NCBI GenBank assembly: GCA_035444405.1
Contig: DAOMOP010000066.1
Coordinates: 1 to 17,969, forward strand
Direction: 5' to 3'
Source of the DNA: DAOMOP01 sp035444405
Lineage (GTDB): Bacteria > Pseudomonadota > Gammaproteobacteria > Burkholderiales > Rhodocyclaceae
Length of the DNA stretch: 17,969 nt
Positions 1 through 7,336 of the stretch are shown here, one piece after another. Made by a program: the position numbers and the translations under genes. Each line of letters opens with the position of its first letter. Within the stretch, counting starts at the first letter, position 1. Under the pieces are notes generated by a model. It worked only from the letters and a program-made list of their open reading frames with translations, did not search any database and was not told where the DNA came from.

Positions 1-125
1 TGGATGCGATCCACGCCTTTGCCGACGAGATTCAACGGTTCGGCCCGGTCACGCACGTGCGCTTGAACATCATCCCGGACGGCGGCGTGTCGCGCCTGCG
101 CCTGTGGGGGAAGGTGGCGCGATGA
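1..125 (+). CDS. alc: Allantoicase, C-terminal end only (partial)
   Basis: Only the last 40 codons are in the window; the frame begins at base 3 and ends with TGA at 123-125. The visible tail carries a THVRLNIIPDGGVSRLRLWG segment, which I recognise as the conserved end of allantoicase (allantoate amidinohydrolase). That enzyme splits allantoate into ureidoglycolate and urea in purine/ureide breakdown in the cytoplasm. The stop codon overlaps the start of the next gene (ATGA, 122-125), and that gene encodes the enzyme for the following pathway step, which strongly supports the call. The upstream part of the gene and its promoter lie outside the window. Confidence 0.88.
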   Translation, partial: DAIHAFADEIQRFGPVTHVRLNIIPDGGVSRLRLWGKVAR

Positions 126-688
126 ACACGACGATGACGACGCCGGCGGCCACGCCGCACGAAACCGCGCGCACGCTGCACCCCGAGCCGCTCACGCCGG
201 ACGCCTTCGCGCCGTTCGGCGACGTCATCGCGGCGGCGAGCGCGGCGCGCCACTTCACGATCAACGCCGGCAACACGGTGCGCTACCACGATCTGGCGAC
301 GATTGACGCGGGCGACAACGGCCGCGTGATCGTGTCGATCTTTCGCGGGCAGCCGCGCGAGCTCCCCTTCACGGTCGCGATGATGGAGCGCCACCCGCTC
401 GCGAGCCAGGCCTTCGTGCCGCTGTCGGGTCGGCCGTATCTCATCGTCGTCGCGCCGGCCGGCACGGCGCCGACCGCCGCCGAGCTGCGGCTATTCGTCG
501 CGCGCGCCGACCAGGGCGTCAACTACGCCCCCGGCGTGTGGCACCACCCGCTGCTCGCGCTCGAGGCGGTGTCCGACTTCCTCGTCATCGACCGCGCCGG
601 CGAGGGTGCGAACTGTGATGAGGCCGTGCTCGCAGCGCCGGCCGTGATTCCCGCACTCCAGGCTTGTCAGTCTGGATTTCCTGCCTGA
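122..688 (+). CDS. allA: Ureidoglycolate lyase
   Basis: This 188-residue cytoplasmic enzyme cleaves ureidoglycolate to glyoxylate and urea, the last step of the allantoate branch of ureide catabolism. The family signature is clear: PDAFAPFGDVI near the N-terminus, a central MERHPLASQAFVPLSG stretch, and a C-terminal GVWHHPLLAL motif followed by a FLVIDRAGEG segment, as in AllA proteins. E. coli AllA is about 160 residues; the excess here is a low-complexity N-terminus and a short C-terminal tail. I chose the ATG at 122 over an in-frame GTG at 104 because it makes the ATGA overlap with allantoicase and has the purine-rich stretch GGGGGAAGGTGG just upstream. The two genes are probably translationally coupled. 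No further gene follows on this strand. Confidence 0.93.
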   Translation: MNTTMTTPAATPHETARTLHPEPLTPDAFAPFGDVIAAASAARHFTINAGNTVRYHDLATIDAGDNGRVIVSIFRGQPRELPFTVAMMERHPLASQAFVPLSGRPYLIVVAPAGTAPTAAELRLFVARADQGVNYAPGVWHHPLLALEAVSDFLVIDRAGEGANCDEAVLAAPAVIPALQACQSGFPA

Positions 689-753
689 CGCCGACTGCGG
701 GGCGAGCGGCCGTCGGCGTCCTCACCTCCAAGGCTGCCGACGGCTGTGGCCGT
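688..753 (+). terminator. Stem-loops between convergent genes
   Basis: ACGCCGAC (688-695) and GTCGGCGT (712-719) form a perfect 8-bp inverted repeat starting at the allA stop codon. A second short hairpin (CGACGGC ... GCCGTTG) follows by about 753. The position between two converging genes fits transcript-end structures. There is no T tract on either strand, so intrinsic termination is only a possibility. Confidence 0.3.
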
Positions 754-773
754 TGGGAGGATTCCGCTCACCA

Positions 774-1295
774 CTATTCGGTGGCACCCTCCCCGCGCAG
801 ATGTACATTGATGCCAAGCGAGAACGGCAGAAGACTGGCGTCGCCAAACCCGTCCGCGGCCAGATGCAGGTTCGCCTTCATGCCCTCATCGGTCCGGACA
901 AGCTCGTACTCACCCATCACGGCGAAACCTTCCGTACTGCCCGGGTCCACCGTGATCGGCAGACCGGCCGGCTCCGCGGAGGCAGTCGCGGCGGGAGCCC
1001 GGCCGCGCGGCCGCGGTGTCGTGTGTCGCAATCTCAGGGTTTCCACGGTGACCGCTTCGACGCTGCTTTCTGCATTCGAAACTCGCACCGTGATCATGTA
1101 CTCCCCGCTCTCAGGCGCGTTGAAGCAGTGGAAGGAGCTGTCCCAAGTGACGATGACTCCGGGAAGGATCTCCTTGGTGCTCTGGTCCGTCAAGCTGCAC
1201 ACCTGAGCCGCAAATGCGGGCGTGGCCGCCATCATGAGTGACGCGATACCGGCGCAGGCCAGCGCGAACACTGACGCATGTGCATTCTGTTTCAT
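774..1295 (-). CDS. Small secreted (periplasmic or extracellular) protein, family not recognised
   Basis: The 173-residue product begins MKQNAHASV and has a classical Sec signal peptide: a hydrophobic stretch at about residues 8-25 and an AFA-type cleavage site near residue 29. The mature part (about 143 residues) has two cysteines (33 and 58) that could form a disulfide, an alternating beta-like pattern, and a Pro/Ala/Arg-rich linker at about 92-112 between two halves. No lipobox, sorting signal or anchor is visible. The start at 1295 is fixed by a strong ribosome binding site (AGGAGG) 6 bases upstream; a longer frame back to 1364 has no such site. The gene stands alone, converges on allA, and has a sigma-54-like promoter about 100 bp upstream. 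I cannot assign a function. Co-regulation with the glycan operon would make it an envelope or matrix protein, which is inference. Confidence 0.8.
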   Translation of the reverse strand: MKQNAHASVFALACAGIASLMMAATPAFAAQVCSLTDQSTKEILPGVIVTWDSSFHCFNAPESGEYMITVRVSNAESSVEAVTVETLRLRHTTPRPRGRAPAATASAEPAGLPITVDPGSTEGFAVMGEYELVRTDEGMKANLHLAADGFGDASLLPFSLGINVHLRGEGATE

Positions 1296-1396
1296 CTCGA
1301 CCTCCTGGGCCGAACAATCGATTCGGCAGTCAAAGTCCTGGAAAGTCGGCCACGGCCCAGCCATCTCTCGCCGGGCTCGCAGCCTGCTTCATGCAC

Positions 1397-1412
1397 TCAA
1401 TTCCCGTGCCAA
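1397..1412 (-). promoter_or_regulatory. Candidate sigma-54 promoter for the secreted-protein gene
   Basis: Read on the - strand the site is TTGGCACG-GGAA-TTGA. The -24 element is perfect and the spacing is right, but the -12 element has TTGA where TTGC is expected, a mismatch at a normally conserved C. The predicted transcription start is near 1385, about 90 bases before the ATG at 1295. Its first ten bases (TTGGCACGGG) are identical to those of the operon promoter at 11240-11255. Confidence 0.5.
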
Positions 1413-1432
1413 GGCGGCCCTGACGCGGCCGT

Positions 1433-1465
1433 CTCGCAAGTGACTGCTTCGCGGGCTTTTTTTTT
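1433..1465 (+). terminator. Intrinsic-terminator-like hairpin with a T9 tract
   Basis: CTCGCAAG (1433-1440) can pair with CTTCGCGGG (1447-1455), with one bulged C, around a 6-base loop. One C (1456) and nine T residues (1457-1465) follow. On the + strand this looks like an intrinsic terminator, although no + strand gene lies close upstream. On the - strand it is an A9 tract between the putative activator sites (1496-1528) and the -24 box, where a DNA bend would be useful. Either role is possible. Confidence 0.4.
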
Positions 1466-1495
1466 CAGAGCGCCCGGTCCGGGCAACGACCGGTG

Positions 1496-1528
1496 TCCCG
1501 GATGCGGACGCGTTGTCCAAGATCTGGA
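1496..1528. promoter_or_regulatory. Two candidate activator-binding dyads upstream of the secreted-protein gene
   Basis: TCCAAGATCTGGA (1516-1528) matches 11 of 13 positions of the dyad consensus TCCAGAATCTGGA deduced from the operon promoter. TCCCGGATGCGGA (1496-1508) matches 9 of 13 and keeps the outer TCC...GGA. The centres (1502 and 1522) are 20 bp apart; at the operon promoter the spacing is 19 bp. They lie about 117 and 137 bp upstream of the predicted transcription start, normal for enhancer sites of NtrC-type activators. Confidence 0.45.
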
Positions 1529-1696
1529 ATGCGCGCGATGCGCACGGTCGCGGGGGTCGTCGGCGCATGAATCGGCTCGGCATGCGCCCACTGTCTGCGC
1601 AACTGCCAGAGCAGCCCGGCGCACGCTCGAAGCCGGCCGCGCGCAAGCCGGCGATGTCGCGATCGGACACCCCCTCGACGGCCGTACTGCGCCGCC
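1529..1696 (-). pseudogene. Relic of a FAD-dependent oxidoreductase gene (internal deletion, frameshift)
   Basis: Two blocks match the intact flavoprotein gene of this window (14443-15774) in the same order and orientation. Block 1624-1683 aligns with 15599-15658 (52 of 60 bases) and reads AVEGVSDRDIAGLRAAGFER, matching residues about 40-59 of the intact protein. Block 1529-1610 aligns with 14675-14756 (69 of 82 bases) and reads LRRQWAHAEPIHAPTTPATV, matching residues from about 341. The 842 bp between them in the intact gene are replaced by 13 bases here. The net change is not a multiple of three, so the blocks lie in different frames, and an in-frame stop sits just upstream near 1710. The FAD-binding N-terminus and most of the catalytic body are gone, so it cannot make a working enzyme. 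Confidence 0.85.
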
Positions 1697-1758
1697 GATT
1701 ACGTCAACGGCTCAAGCGCACTCCGTGTTCCGGGCATGCGACACGTGTGCTCCGGTGA

Positions 1759-3108
1759 TCAAAACCGGTACTCGATGCCGAGTTCGACGGACCAGGCATC
1801 GTCCGCCGCCTTGCCGAATGCCCGTCCCGGTTTGAAATGGCCGAGTCTGGCGCGCAGACGCAGCCCCGGAATCTCGTGATAAGCGAGGATCAGGTCGATG
1901 GCCTCGCCGACATCGCGATGCTCGCCCTCGGCGCGTGCGCGGATTCGCGCGCCGCGCAGCCGCCCCCGGCTCGCTTCGGCCTGGCGATAGTGGTGGTAGA
2001 TCACATCGACGGAACTGCGCGGGCTGGGACGGACGCCGAATCCGACCGTCCAAACCGCGAGATTGCTGAGTTCCGGATCAAGGGTCTGGCCGTACAGCTG
2101 AAAGTTCTCGACGCCGTTGAATCGGTACGAGTTATCCTGCAAGCCGGTCTGGCGAAAGGCGCGGTCGACCGTGTCGTCAGCGTTCGGGTCACCGCTGCCG
2201 AACGCATGAGCCAGCGTGAGCGATGGCGCAAACCGCAGATCGAAACGGTAAGTGGCGCCGATGTCCAGGCCATGGCCGTGCAGCCGATTCACACCGTCCC
2301 GTCCACGCAGTGCCGCAAGCTCGAGCCAGTAGTCGAGCGCGCTCGCCGCGGCGCCGTGCGCACTCAGACCGAAAAGTATCGACTTGCCAGGCTCTTCGGT
2401 ACCGGCACCGGCGTCGCGCACCAGCACGTAGCCGCCCACGCGTTGCTCGCGCGTCGGTTGATAGCTTGCGTGGAGCATGTAGCGGTCGATGCGTTCGTTA
2501 GCGGAGTCGCCACCGAGCAGGTTTTCGACAAAAAGCCGCTGACGGGTTGCGGAAAGCTCGAACGACAGGGCGGCGTGCCGGTAAAACGCGCGCAACCCGT
2601 CCAGCTCTTCGTCGTACAACCACTCGCGCCGGTCCTTGAACTCCTGCCGGCCGATGCGCAGCGAAAGCCGGTCTGCGATCAGGTCGACGTCGAGGTAGAC
2701 CTGCTTGAGGTTCAACTCGGTTTCGTCGCGCTGAGGACTGCGATCCCTGCCGCGACTTACGGTACGGCTCGCTTGCGCTTCGAGTTCCATGAAGCCGCGC
2801 AGGCGGTCGCTCGCCCGGTAGCCGATTTTCGTCGAAAGCTCCGGAACGAGTTGCGACAACGCATCGGCAGTCGCGTCGTCCAGATCGCGGTTGGCGAGCC
2901 GATCGAAGGTTATTTCGATTTTCGTATCGATCTCGAGCCGTCCCCGCAAGGCGCTCTGCTGTGCCTCGGCGAGCCGCGGCGCCATCACCACCAGCGCGGC
3001 CAGCACCACGGACCGCACGACGCCACGGACGGCGGCGCCATCGCGCCGGCGACGGTGCGCCGGTTTCGCGTTGAACGCCATCGGTACCCAAGGGCGCTTG
3101 CGTGTCAT
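1759..3108 (-). CDS. AlgE-like outer-membrane beta-barrel (alginate-export family)
   Basis: The 449-residue product has a basic N-terminus, one hydrophobic export segment (about residues 28-46, VVRSVVLAALVVMAP, with an AEA-type cleavage site), and then alternating beta strands to a C-terminal Phe, as in outer-membrane barrels. Segments such as LKQVYLDVDL, LSLRIGRQEFKDRREWLYDE, LDGLRAFY and a YGQTLDPELSN stretch fit the alginate-export (AlgE-like) family, in which the barrel lets an anionic glycan cross the outer membrane. The ATG at 3108 gives an ATGA overlap with the upstream kinase gene; an ATG at 3081 is the alternative. It is the last gene of the seven-gene operon and would be the outer-membrane exit for what the ABC exporter moves across the inner membrane. 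No alginate polymerase or modifying enzymes are nearby, so the substrate is probably not alginate. Confidence 0.82.
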   Translation of the reverse strand: MTRKRPWVPMAFNAKPAHRRRRDGAAVRGVVRSVVLAALVVMAPRLAEAQQSALRGRLEIDTKIEITFDRLANRDLDDATADALSQLVPELSTKIGYRASDRLRGFMELEAQASRTVSRGRDRSPQRDETELNLKQVYLDVDLIADRLSLRIGRQEFKDRREWLYDEELDGLRAFYRHAALSFELSATRQRLFVENLLGGDSANERIDRYMLHASYQPTREQRVGGYVLVRDAGAGTEEPGKSILFGLSAHGAAASALDYWLELAALRGRDGVNRLHGHGLDIGATYRFDLRFAPSLTLAHAFGSGDPNADDTVDRAFRQTGLQDNSYRFNGVENFQLYGQTLDPELSNLAVWTVGFGVRPSPRSSVDVIYHHYRQAEASRGRLRGARIRARAEGEHRDVGEAIDLILAYHEIPGLRLRARLGHFKPGRAFGKAADDAWSVELGIEYRF

Positions 3109-4145
3109 CGCGTTGCAATTCCAAGCCGCTGTTCGCACAGCTCGATCAACGCCGGCGTCGTGAAGCGGCGCTCCGGGATCTGGCGGCTGATCGCGATGTG
3201 GCGAACCAGGGTCAGCGTTGCATAGGCACGCACGGCGGCCCGGGATGCCTCACCGGCACGTGCGACGAAGGCCTCTTCGAGCGCCTGCTCGACATCGGCG
3301 AGCGCTGCGGGGTCTGCGTGTGTGCGCAGGCTGTACTCGGTGACATGCGCGATGAAATTGCCGATATCGAGCTCGGGATCGGCCTCGCAATACAGATCGA
3401 GGTCGACCAGGTGGAGCCAATGGTCGTCGACGATAACGTTGTCGGCGTAGAAGTCCCGGTGACTGGGCCTCGGCCCTCCGCGTGACATCGACGCGGCCAG
3501 ACGGTCGGTCGCCTGCAACACGCGCCCGATCCGCGCGGCCCACGCGACGGGCAGCGCCTCGGCCACGGCCGGCAGCCGCTGGTGCAGGATGGCAAGCTCG
3601 TCGATCAGGGTATGCCGGCGCTTCGGCAACACGCACGAGCGCTGCAGCTTGTGAATCGCGGCGGCGATCCGGCCCGCCACGTCGCACCGGTGCGGACCGG
3701 TCAGCCGCTCCATTGCAGGCACCCCGGTGACCTTGCGCTGCAGCCACATGCCCAGATCCGGCAGCACGCCCAAGGGTTCTGGTACGCCGATGCGGTCGTC
3801 GTTGCCGGGACCAAAACCGTGATGCCAGAGGGCGTTCTGAGTTTCGAAACTGCGCCGATCGACCCCTGTGGCGCGGAGCTTCCCCAACACCGTCGCGTGC
3901 ATCTCGCCACCGTCCGGGGCTGGATGCGACAGCTCGTACTCGACCAGGGAGCGCCGCCCGGGCTTGTGGCGGCCGACGCGAACCGCCCGCAGCTCGAGCG
4001 TCCCCGGCCCTGCTCCGAGCTGCAAGCGTGACGACAAATGGCTTGCAAGACGGCGCGCCATGTATTCCGGCTGCAAGGCCCGGCGCATCGCCGGCATGGC
4101 GGCATCGTCGCGGGCACCGGTCGGATCGATCACCGGAACGCTCAT
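3105..4145 (-). CDS. APH-fold phosphotransferase (small-molecule or sugar kinase), canonical active site
   Basis: The 346-residue cytoplasmic protein has the aminoglycoside-phosphotransferase/choline-kinase fold. The N-lobe has VGRHKPGRRSLVEYEL, followed by a candidate ATP-binding Lys at about 89 (VLGKLRA). The catalytic loop SHRDFYADN (H229, D231, N236) and the metal-binding LVDLDLY (D248, D250) are intact, as is the following PELDIGNFIAH segment. Such kinases phosphorylate sugars, lipids or drugs; in a glycan-export operon a sugar or lipid-linked precursor is more likely than an antibiotic. The start at 4145 leaves 19 bp after the preceding kinase gene; an in-frame GTG at 4217 would overlap it by 53 bp. 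The stop overlaps the barrel gene start (ATGA). Its neighbour is a second, divergent APH-fold protein, so the two may act on successive intermediates. Confidence 0.82.
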   Translation of the reverse strand: MSVPVIDPTGARDDAAMPAMRRALQPEYMARRLASHLSSRLQLGAGPGTLELRAVRVGRHKPGRRSLVEYELSHPAPDGGEMHATVLGKLRATGVDRRSFETQNALWHHGFGPGNDDRIGVPEPLGVLPDLGMWLQRKVTGVPAMERLTGPHRCDVAGRIAAAIHKLQRSCVLPKRRHTLIDELAILHQRLPAVAEALPVAWAARIGRVLQATDRLAASMSRGGPRPSHRDFYADNVIVDDHWLHLVDLDLYCEADPELDIGNFIAHVTEYSLRTHADPAALADVEQALEEAFVARAGEASRAAVRAYATLTLVRHIAISRQIPERRFTTPALIELCEQRLGIATR

Positions 4146-4164
4146 GATCACACCGTCGTCGCGT

Positions 4165-5484
4165 CTAGCTTCCGGCAGCACGGCCGCGGCAATGATCGGC
4201 GAAGACGCGCTCGGCACGTTGCACCATCCGCTCGATCTGCTCTGGCCAGTCGATATGCCGCATACGGAAGCTGTGAGGCGCCAGCCGCAGCAGCCCGGCG
4301 GTGACGAACAGATCGGTGTGCAGCGGCCGCCGGCATCGCGCCCGCGAGCAATAGCCGTCGATCAAGGCGCCGGCGATCTCCCCGACGCGGGTGGCCGACA
4401 ACCGGTCCGCGACCTGGTCGCGTTCCAGTTGGGCCACGAAGCTTCCGAGATCGACGCCCGGGTCGCCCAGTCCTGCCCGGTCGTAATCGATGATGGCGAT
4501 CCCGTCGCCGCCCACGAGCACCTGATCGGCGGAAAAATCGCCATGCACGAGACATTGCCCGTTCGCGCTCGCCAGAAGCTCGGTGGCGACACGCACCCCC
4601 AGCTCGCGAACCTTCGCGGCCAGCGTCGGGCACAGCACAGCGGCGGCGTTGGCCGCCGTCAACACCGCCATGGCCTCGCCTTCCGGGGCAATCGATGCGA
4701 GGTGCCGAGATCCCTGCCGATGCAGCTCGGCCAGCGCGCTGCCCACTTCGCCGATACGATGGGCGGCACATCCGGCGGCAGCGGACAGCAGCCCGCTCAG
4801 CGGTCGTCCGGCCAGCCATCGACTGACGATGAGGCGTTGACTCCGCGAACGTCCGAGTGCTCGCGAGACCGTCAAGGGCTCGCGGGCGGCGATCCCCTTG
4901 ACGGTCTTGGCGGCGCGCCATGCGTTCTCGAAATCACCCGCATCGTACGCCTTGACCACGGCGACTGCGCGATCGTCCGCGACCAGTTTGCCCACGAACC
5001 GGCGCTCAGGCTTGTAGCAGAGGATCTCCAGGCGCGCCGACCACAAGCGCGATTCGTCGGGCAACAGCTTGCGCAACAGCCGGGATCGCAGCTCGGGCAC
5101 GGCGAGCCCGGGCAGGCCGACCAGCTTGCGATCGGCGGGAAACCGCCACAGTGCGACATGATGCTCGTCGAGCAGTGCCGGCGCGAAGGTGGCGGTGCTG
5201 GTGTCGATCGCGGTCGGCCGACAGGCGCGGACGCGGGCATATTGGACGGCGCTGCATGCGAGCGCATACAACGGCAGCGGACCATGCGGTGTATGCGCGA
5301 TGTACCCGGCCAGGCACAGGGTGCCGGGCTTGTACTTGAGGTAACTGCTCGTCAGCGTGGCGACCGCATCCTCGGGCCAGACACGCCGCACCGCGTCCAG
5401 CACGAGGTCATGGTCGAGCACGAGGGCCAGCCCTGGCACCGCCGCATCCCTGCGCACCAACTGACGATCAGGATTCGAGAGCAT
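4165..5484 (-). CDS. APH-fold kinase with an extra N-terminal lobe-like segment and HGDxxxxQ active site
   Basis: The 439-residue protein has an APH-type catalytic C-lobe: VHGDFSADQ (H314, D316) then IIDYDRAGLGDPGVDLG (D333, D335). The usual Asn of HxDxxxxN is Gln (321), as I recall from maltokinase-type relatives. The N-lobe motif appears twice: YLKYKPGTLCLAGY at about 48-61 and ILCYKPERRFVGKL at about 154-167, the second followed by a plausible ATP-binding Lys (about 178, AVVKAYD). The first copy lacks an equivalent Lys. This makes the protein about 100 residues longer than its partner kinase. The ATG at 5484 overlaps the ABC transporter gene by 17 bp; longer starts would overlap it far more. 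The substrate is unknown; a sugar or lipid intermediate fits the context. Confidence 0.8.
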   Translation of the reverse strand: MLSNPDRQLVRRDAAVPGLALVLDHDLVLDAVRRVWPEDAVATLTSSYLKYKPGTLCLAGYIAHTPHGPLPLYALACSAVQYARVRACRPTAIDTSTATFAPALLDEHHVALWRFPADRKLVGLPGLAVPELRSRLLRKLLPDESRLWSARLEILCYKPERRFVGKLVADDRAVAVVKAYDAGDFENAWRAAKTVKGIAAREPLTVSRALGRSRSQRLIVSRWLAGRPLSGLLSAAAGCAAHRIGEVGSALAELHRQGSRHLASIAPEGEAMAVLTAANAAAVLCPTLAAKVRELGVRVATELLASANGQCLVHGDFSADQVLVGGDGIAIIDYDRAGLGDPGVDLGSFVAQLERDQVADRLSATRVGEIAGALIDGYCSRARCRRPLHTDLFVTAGLLRLAPHSFRMRHIDWPEQIERMVQRAERVFADHCRGRAAGS

Positions 5485-7336
5485 GACGGCTGCCGGCCTG
5501 CGGGCTGGGGGGATGCGCGGGTCGCACGACATCGCTGCGCGCGAGGGCCGCGTAGCGGCCGTCGCGGCCGAGCAGTTCGGCATGCGAGCCCTGCTCGAGC
5601 ACTCGACCGTCTTCCAGATAGACGATCCGGTCGGCGCGCGCCGCCAGCTCGAGGTCATGGGTAATCAGCAATACGGTGCGGTCCCGCGCAAGATTTTCGA
5701 GCGCCTGGACGACCGCCTGCGTGTTGTCCTGATCGAGCCCGCTGGTCGGTTCGTCGAGAATCAGGATCGGCGCACGGCGCAGTGCAGCGCGCGCAATGGC
5801 GATGCGCTGCCGCTGACCACTGGACACCGTCACGCCACGCTCGCCCAGCACCGTGTCGTAACCGTTCGGCAACGCAGTGATGAACGCGTGGGCATTGGCC
5901 ACGCGTGCCGCCTGCTCGATGGCCGCGAAGTCGGCACCGGCAGCACCATAGCCGATGTTGTCGCGCACGCTGGCGGCAAACAGCAGGCTGTCGGGCAGGA
6001 CCACACTGATTTGCGCACGCAGCGAATCGAGACGGTACTCGCGAATGTCGACGCCGTCGATCAGCACGCGGCCGCTGAGCGGATCGTGCAGGCGCAACAG
6101 CAGGCCGACCAGGGTCGACTTGCCCATCCCGGAAGGACCGACGATGGCGACGCGCTGGCCGGGCTCCACGCACAGGTCGACGCCGTTCAGCACCGGTTTG
6201 CCGCGTTCGTATGCAAAGACGACCTGCTCGAAGCGCACGGCCCCCGCGAACGGCGGCGCGGGCCTCGCGTTCGGAAGGTCGCGGACCTCGGCCGTCTCCT
6301 CGAGCAGATCGACGACGCGCTCGCCGGCCGCGGTCGCCTTGGCGAGACGGCCGGTATATTTGGCGAACTCGCGAATCGGCCGGAAGGCATTCTTCAGGTA
6401 GGTCAGGAAGACGATGAGGTCGCCCGGCGTCAGCGCCCCGCCGAGCACCAGCCGCGCGCCGTACCACAGCACCAGCGCCGAGGCCACCCCGATCAGCACG
6501 TCGACGCTGCGCTCGAGGTTGGCGGCGAGTCGCTTGGCCTGGACGCCTTCCTTGAGACTCTTCGCGCCGTCACTGGCGAAGGTCCGCGCAAAGGTCTGCT
6601 CCAGCGACAGCGCCTGGATGTCCCGAATCGCTGCCAGGGATTCGGCCGCCGTCGCTGCCATCGCACCCTCGCGCTGGCGCTGCTTGCGACTCACCGCCTG
6701 GATGCGCTTGCCGAAGTGCACGCCGGTGAGCCAAAGCAGCGGCAGCGGCAGCAGCGCAAGCAGCGCCAGTCGCCAGTTCAGCCACAGCATCACGCCGGTC
6801 ATGCCGATGAGGACGAGCACGTTCCCCAGCAAGGGCAGAATCGCCGTCACCGTCGTCTCCTTCAGCATGCCGATGTCGCCGATCACGCGGATGGTCAGAT
6901 CGCCGGTCTTGGCCTTGTGGTGAAACGATAGCGACAGGCTCTGCAGATGGCGGAAAAGGTCATCGCGCACTTCGGTCAGCACCCGGTTGCCCACCAGCGC
7001 AAAGCCAACGGTGCTGAAATAGGCGGCGATGCCGCGCGCGGCGATGATCACCACCAGCGCAACCGCCGCGTAGGTCAGCAGGGTCATCGCATCGAGCCGA
7101 TCGATGAACGCGATTCCCGACGCACCGCCCGACGGTACGGCCACGACAACGCGATCGATCACGAACTTCAACGGCCACGGCTCGAGCAGCCGGGCACCGA
7201 TGCCGGCGAGCAACGCCAGCATCGCGCCGGCGAGCAACAGCGCATGCTTGCGCAGGTAGGGCCGAAAGCGGCGCAGGATGCGGCCCAGCCCGGGCAGCGC
7301 CTCGGTGAGTCGGGCGGGACGTTTGCGTCGCCTCAT
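5468..7336 (-). CDS. ABC exporter, fused membrane and ATPase domains
   Basis: The 622-residue half-transporter is of the MsbA/Sav1866 type (six helices, then an ATPase domain) and should work as a homodimer exporting a lipid, glycolipid or glycan across the inner membrane. The membrane domain spans about 30-330, with clear hydrophobic helices such as ALLLAGAMLALLAGI and LLPLLGNVLVLIGMTGVML. The ATPase domain has Walker A GPSGMGKST (400-408), signature VSSGQRQR (504-511), Walker B ILILDEP with D528/E529, and switch His 560 (THDLE). Two features are odd: the signature is VSSGQ rather than LSGGQ, and the Q-loop position reads VVLPDSLLF, with Pro (about 448) where Gln is expected. The start at 7336 makes an ATGA overlap with the preceding glycosyltransferase gene. 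It lies mid-operon, between glycosyltransferases and kinases. Confidence 0.92.
   Translation of the reverse strand: MRRRKRPARLTEALPGLGRILRRFRPYLRKHALLLAGAMLALLAGIGARLLEPWPLKFVIDRVVVAVPSGGASGIAFIDRLDAMTLLTYAAVALVVIIAARGIAAYFSTVGFALVGNRVLTEVRDDLFRHLQSLSLSFHHKAKTGDLTIRVIGDIGMLKETTVTAILPLLGNVLVLIGMTGVMLWLNWRLALLALLPLPLLWLTGVHFGKRIQAVSRKQRQREGAMAATAAESLAAIRDIQALSLEQTFARTFASDGAKSLKEGVQAKRLAANLERSVDVLIGVASALVLWYGARLVLGGALTPGDLIVFLTYLKNAFRPIREFAKYTGRLAKATAAGERVVDLLEETAEVRDLPNARPAPPFAGAVRFEQVVFAYERGKPVLNGVDLCVEPGQRVAIVGPSGMGKSTLVGLLLRLHDPLSGRVLIDGVDIREYRLDSLRAQISVVLPDSLLFAASVRDNIGYGAAGADFAAIEQAARVANAHAFITALPNGYDTVLGERGVTVSSGQRQRIAIARAALRRAPILILDEPTSGLDQDNTQAVVQALENLARDRTVLLITHDLELAARADRIVYLEDGRVLEQGSHAELLGRDGRYAALARSDVVRPAHPPSPQAGSRHALES

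Noticed and set aside
1389..1670. 93-codon - strand frame as a real small gene
   Set aside because: Its start matches the flavoprotein relic, then the frame shifts at the deletion junction and runs into regulatory DNA. It is a by-product of the pseudogene.
1837..3225. 462-codon open frame on the + strand
   Set aside because: It lies antisense to the beta-barrel gene and has no signal peptide or family motif. Only the - strand product shows a barrel pattern.
3105..5484. Aminoglycoside resistance genes
   Set aside because: Both kinases have the APH fold, but that fold covers many sugar and lipid kinases. They sit inside a glycan-export operon and lack any resistance-island context.
3868..5664. 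598-codon open frame on the + strand
   Set aside because: It lies antisense to two kinases with clear catalytic motifs; no recognisable family or ribosome binding site.
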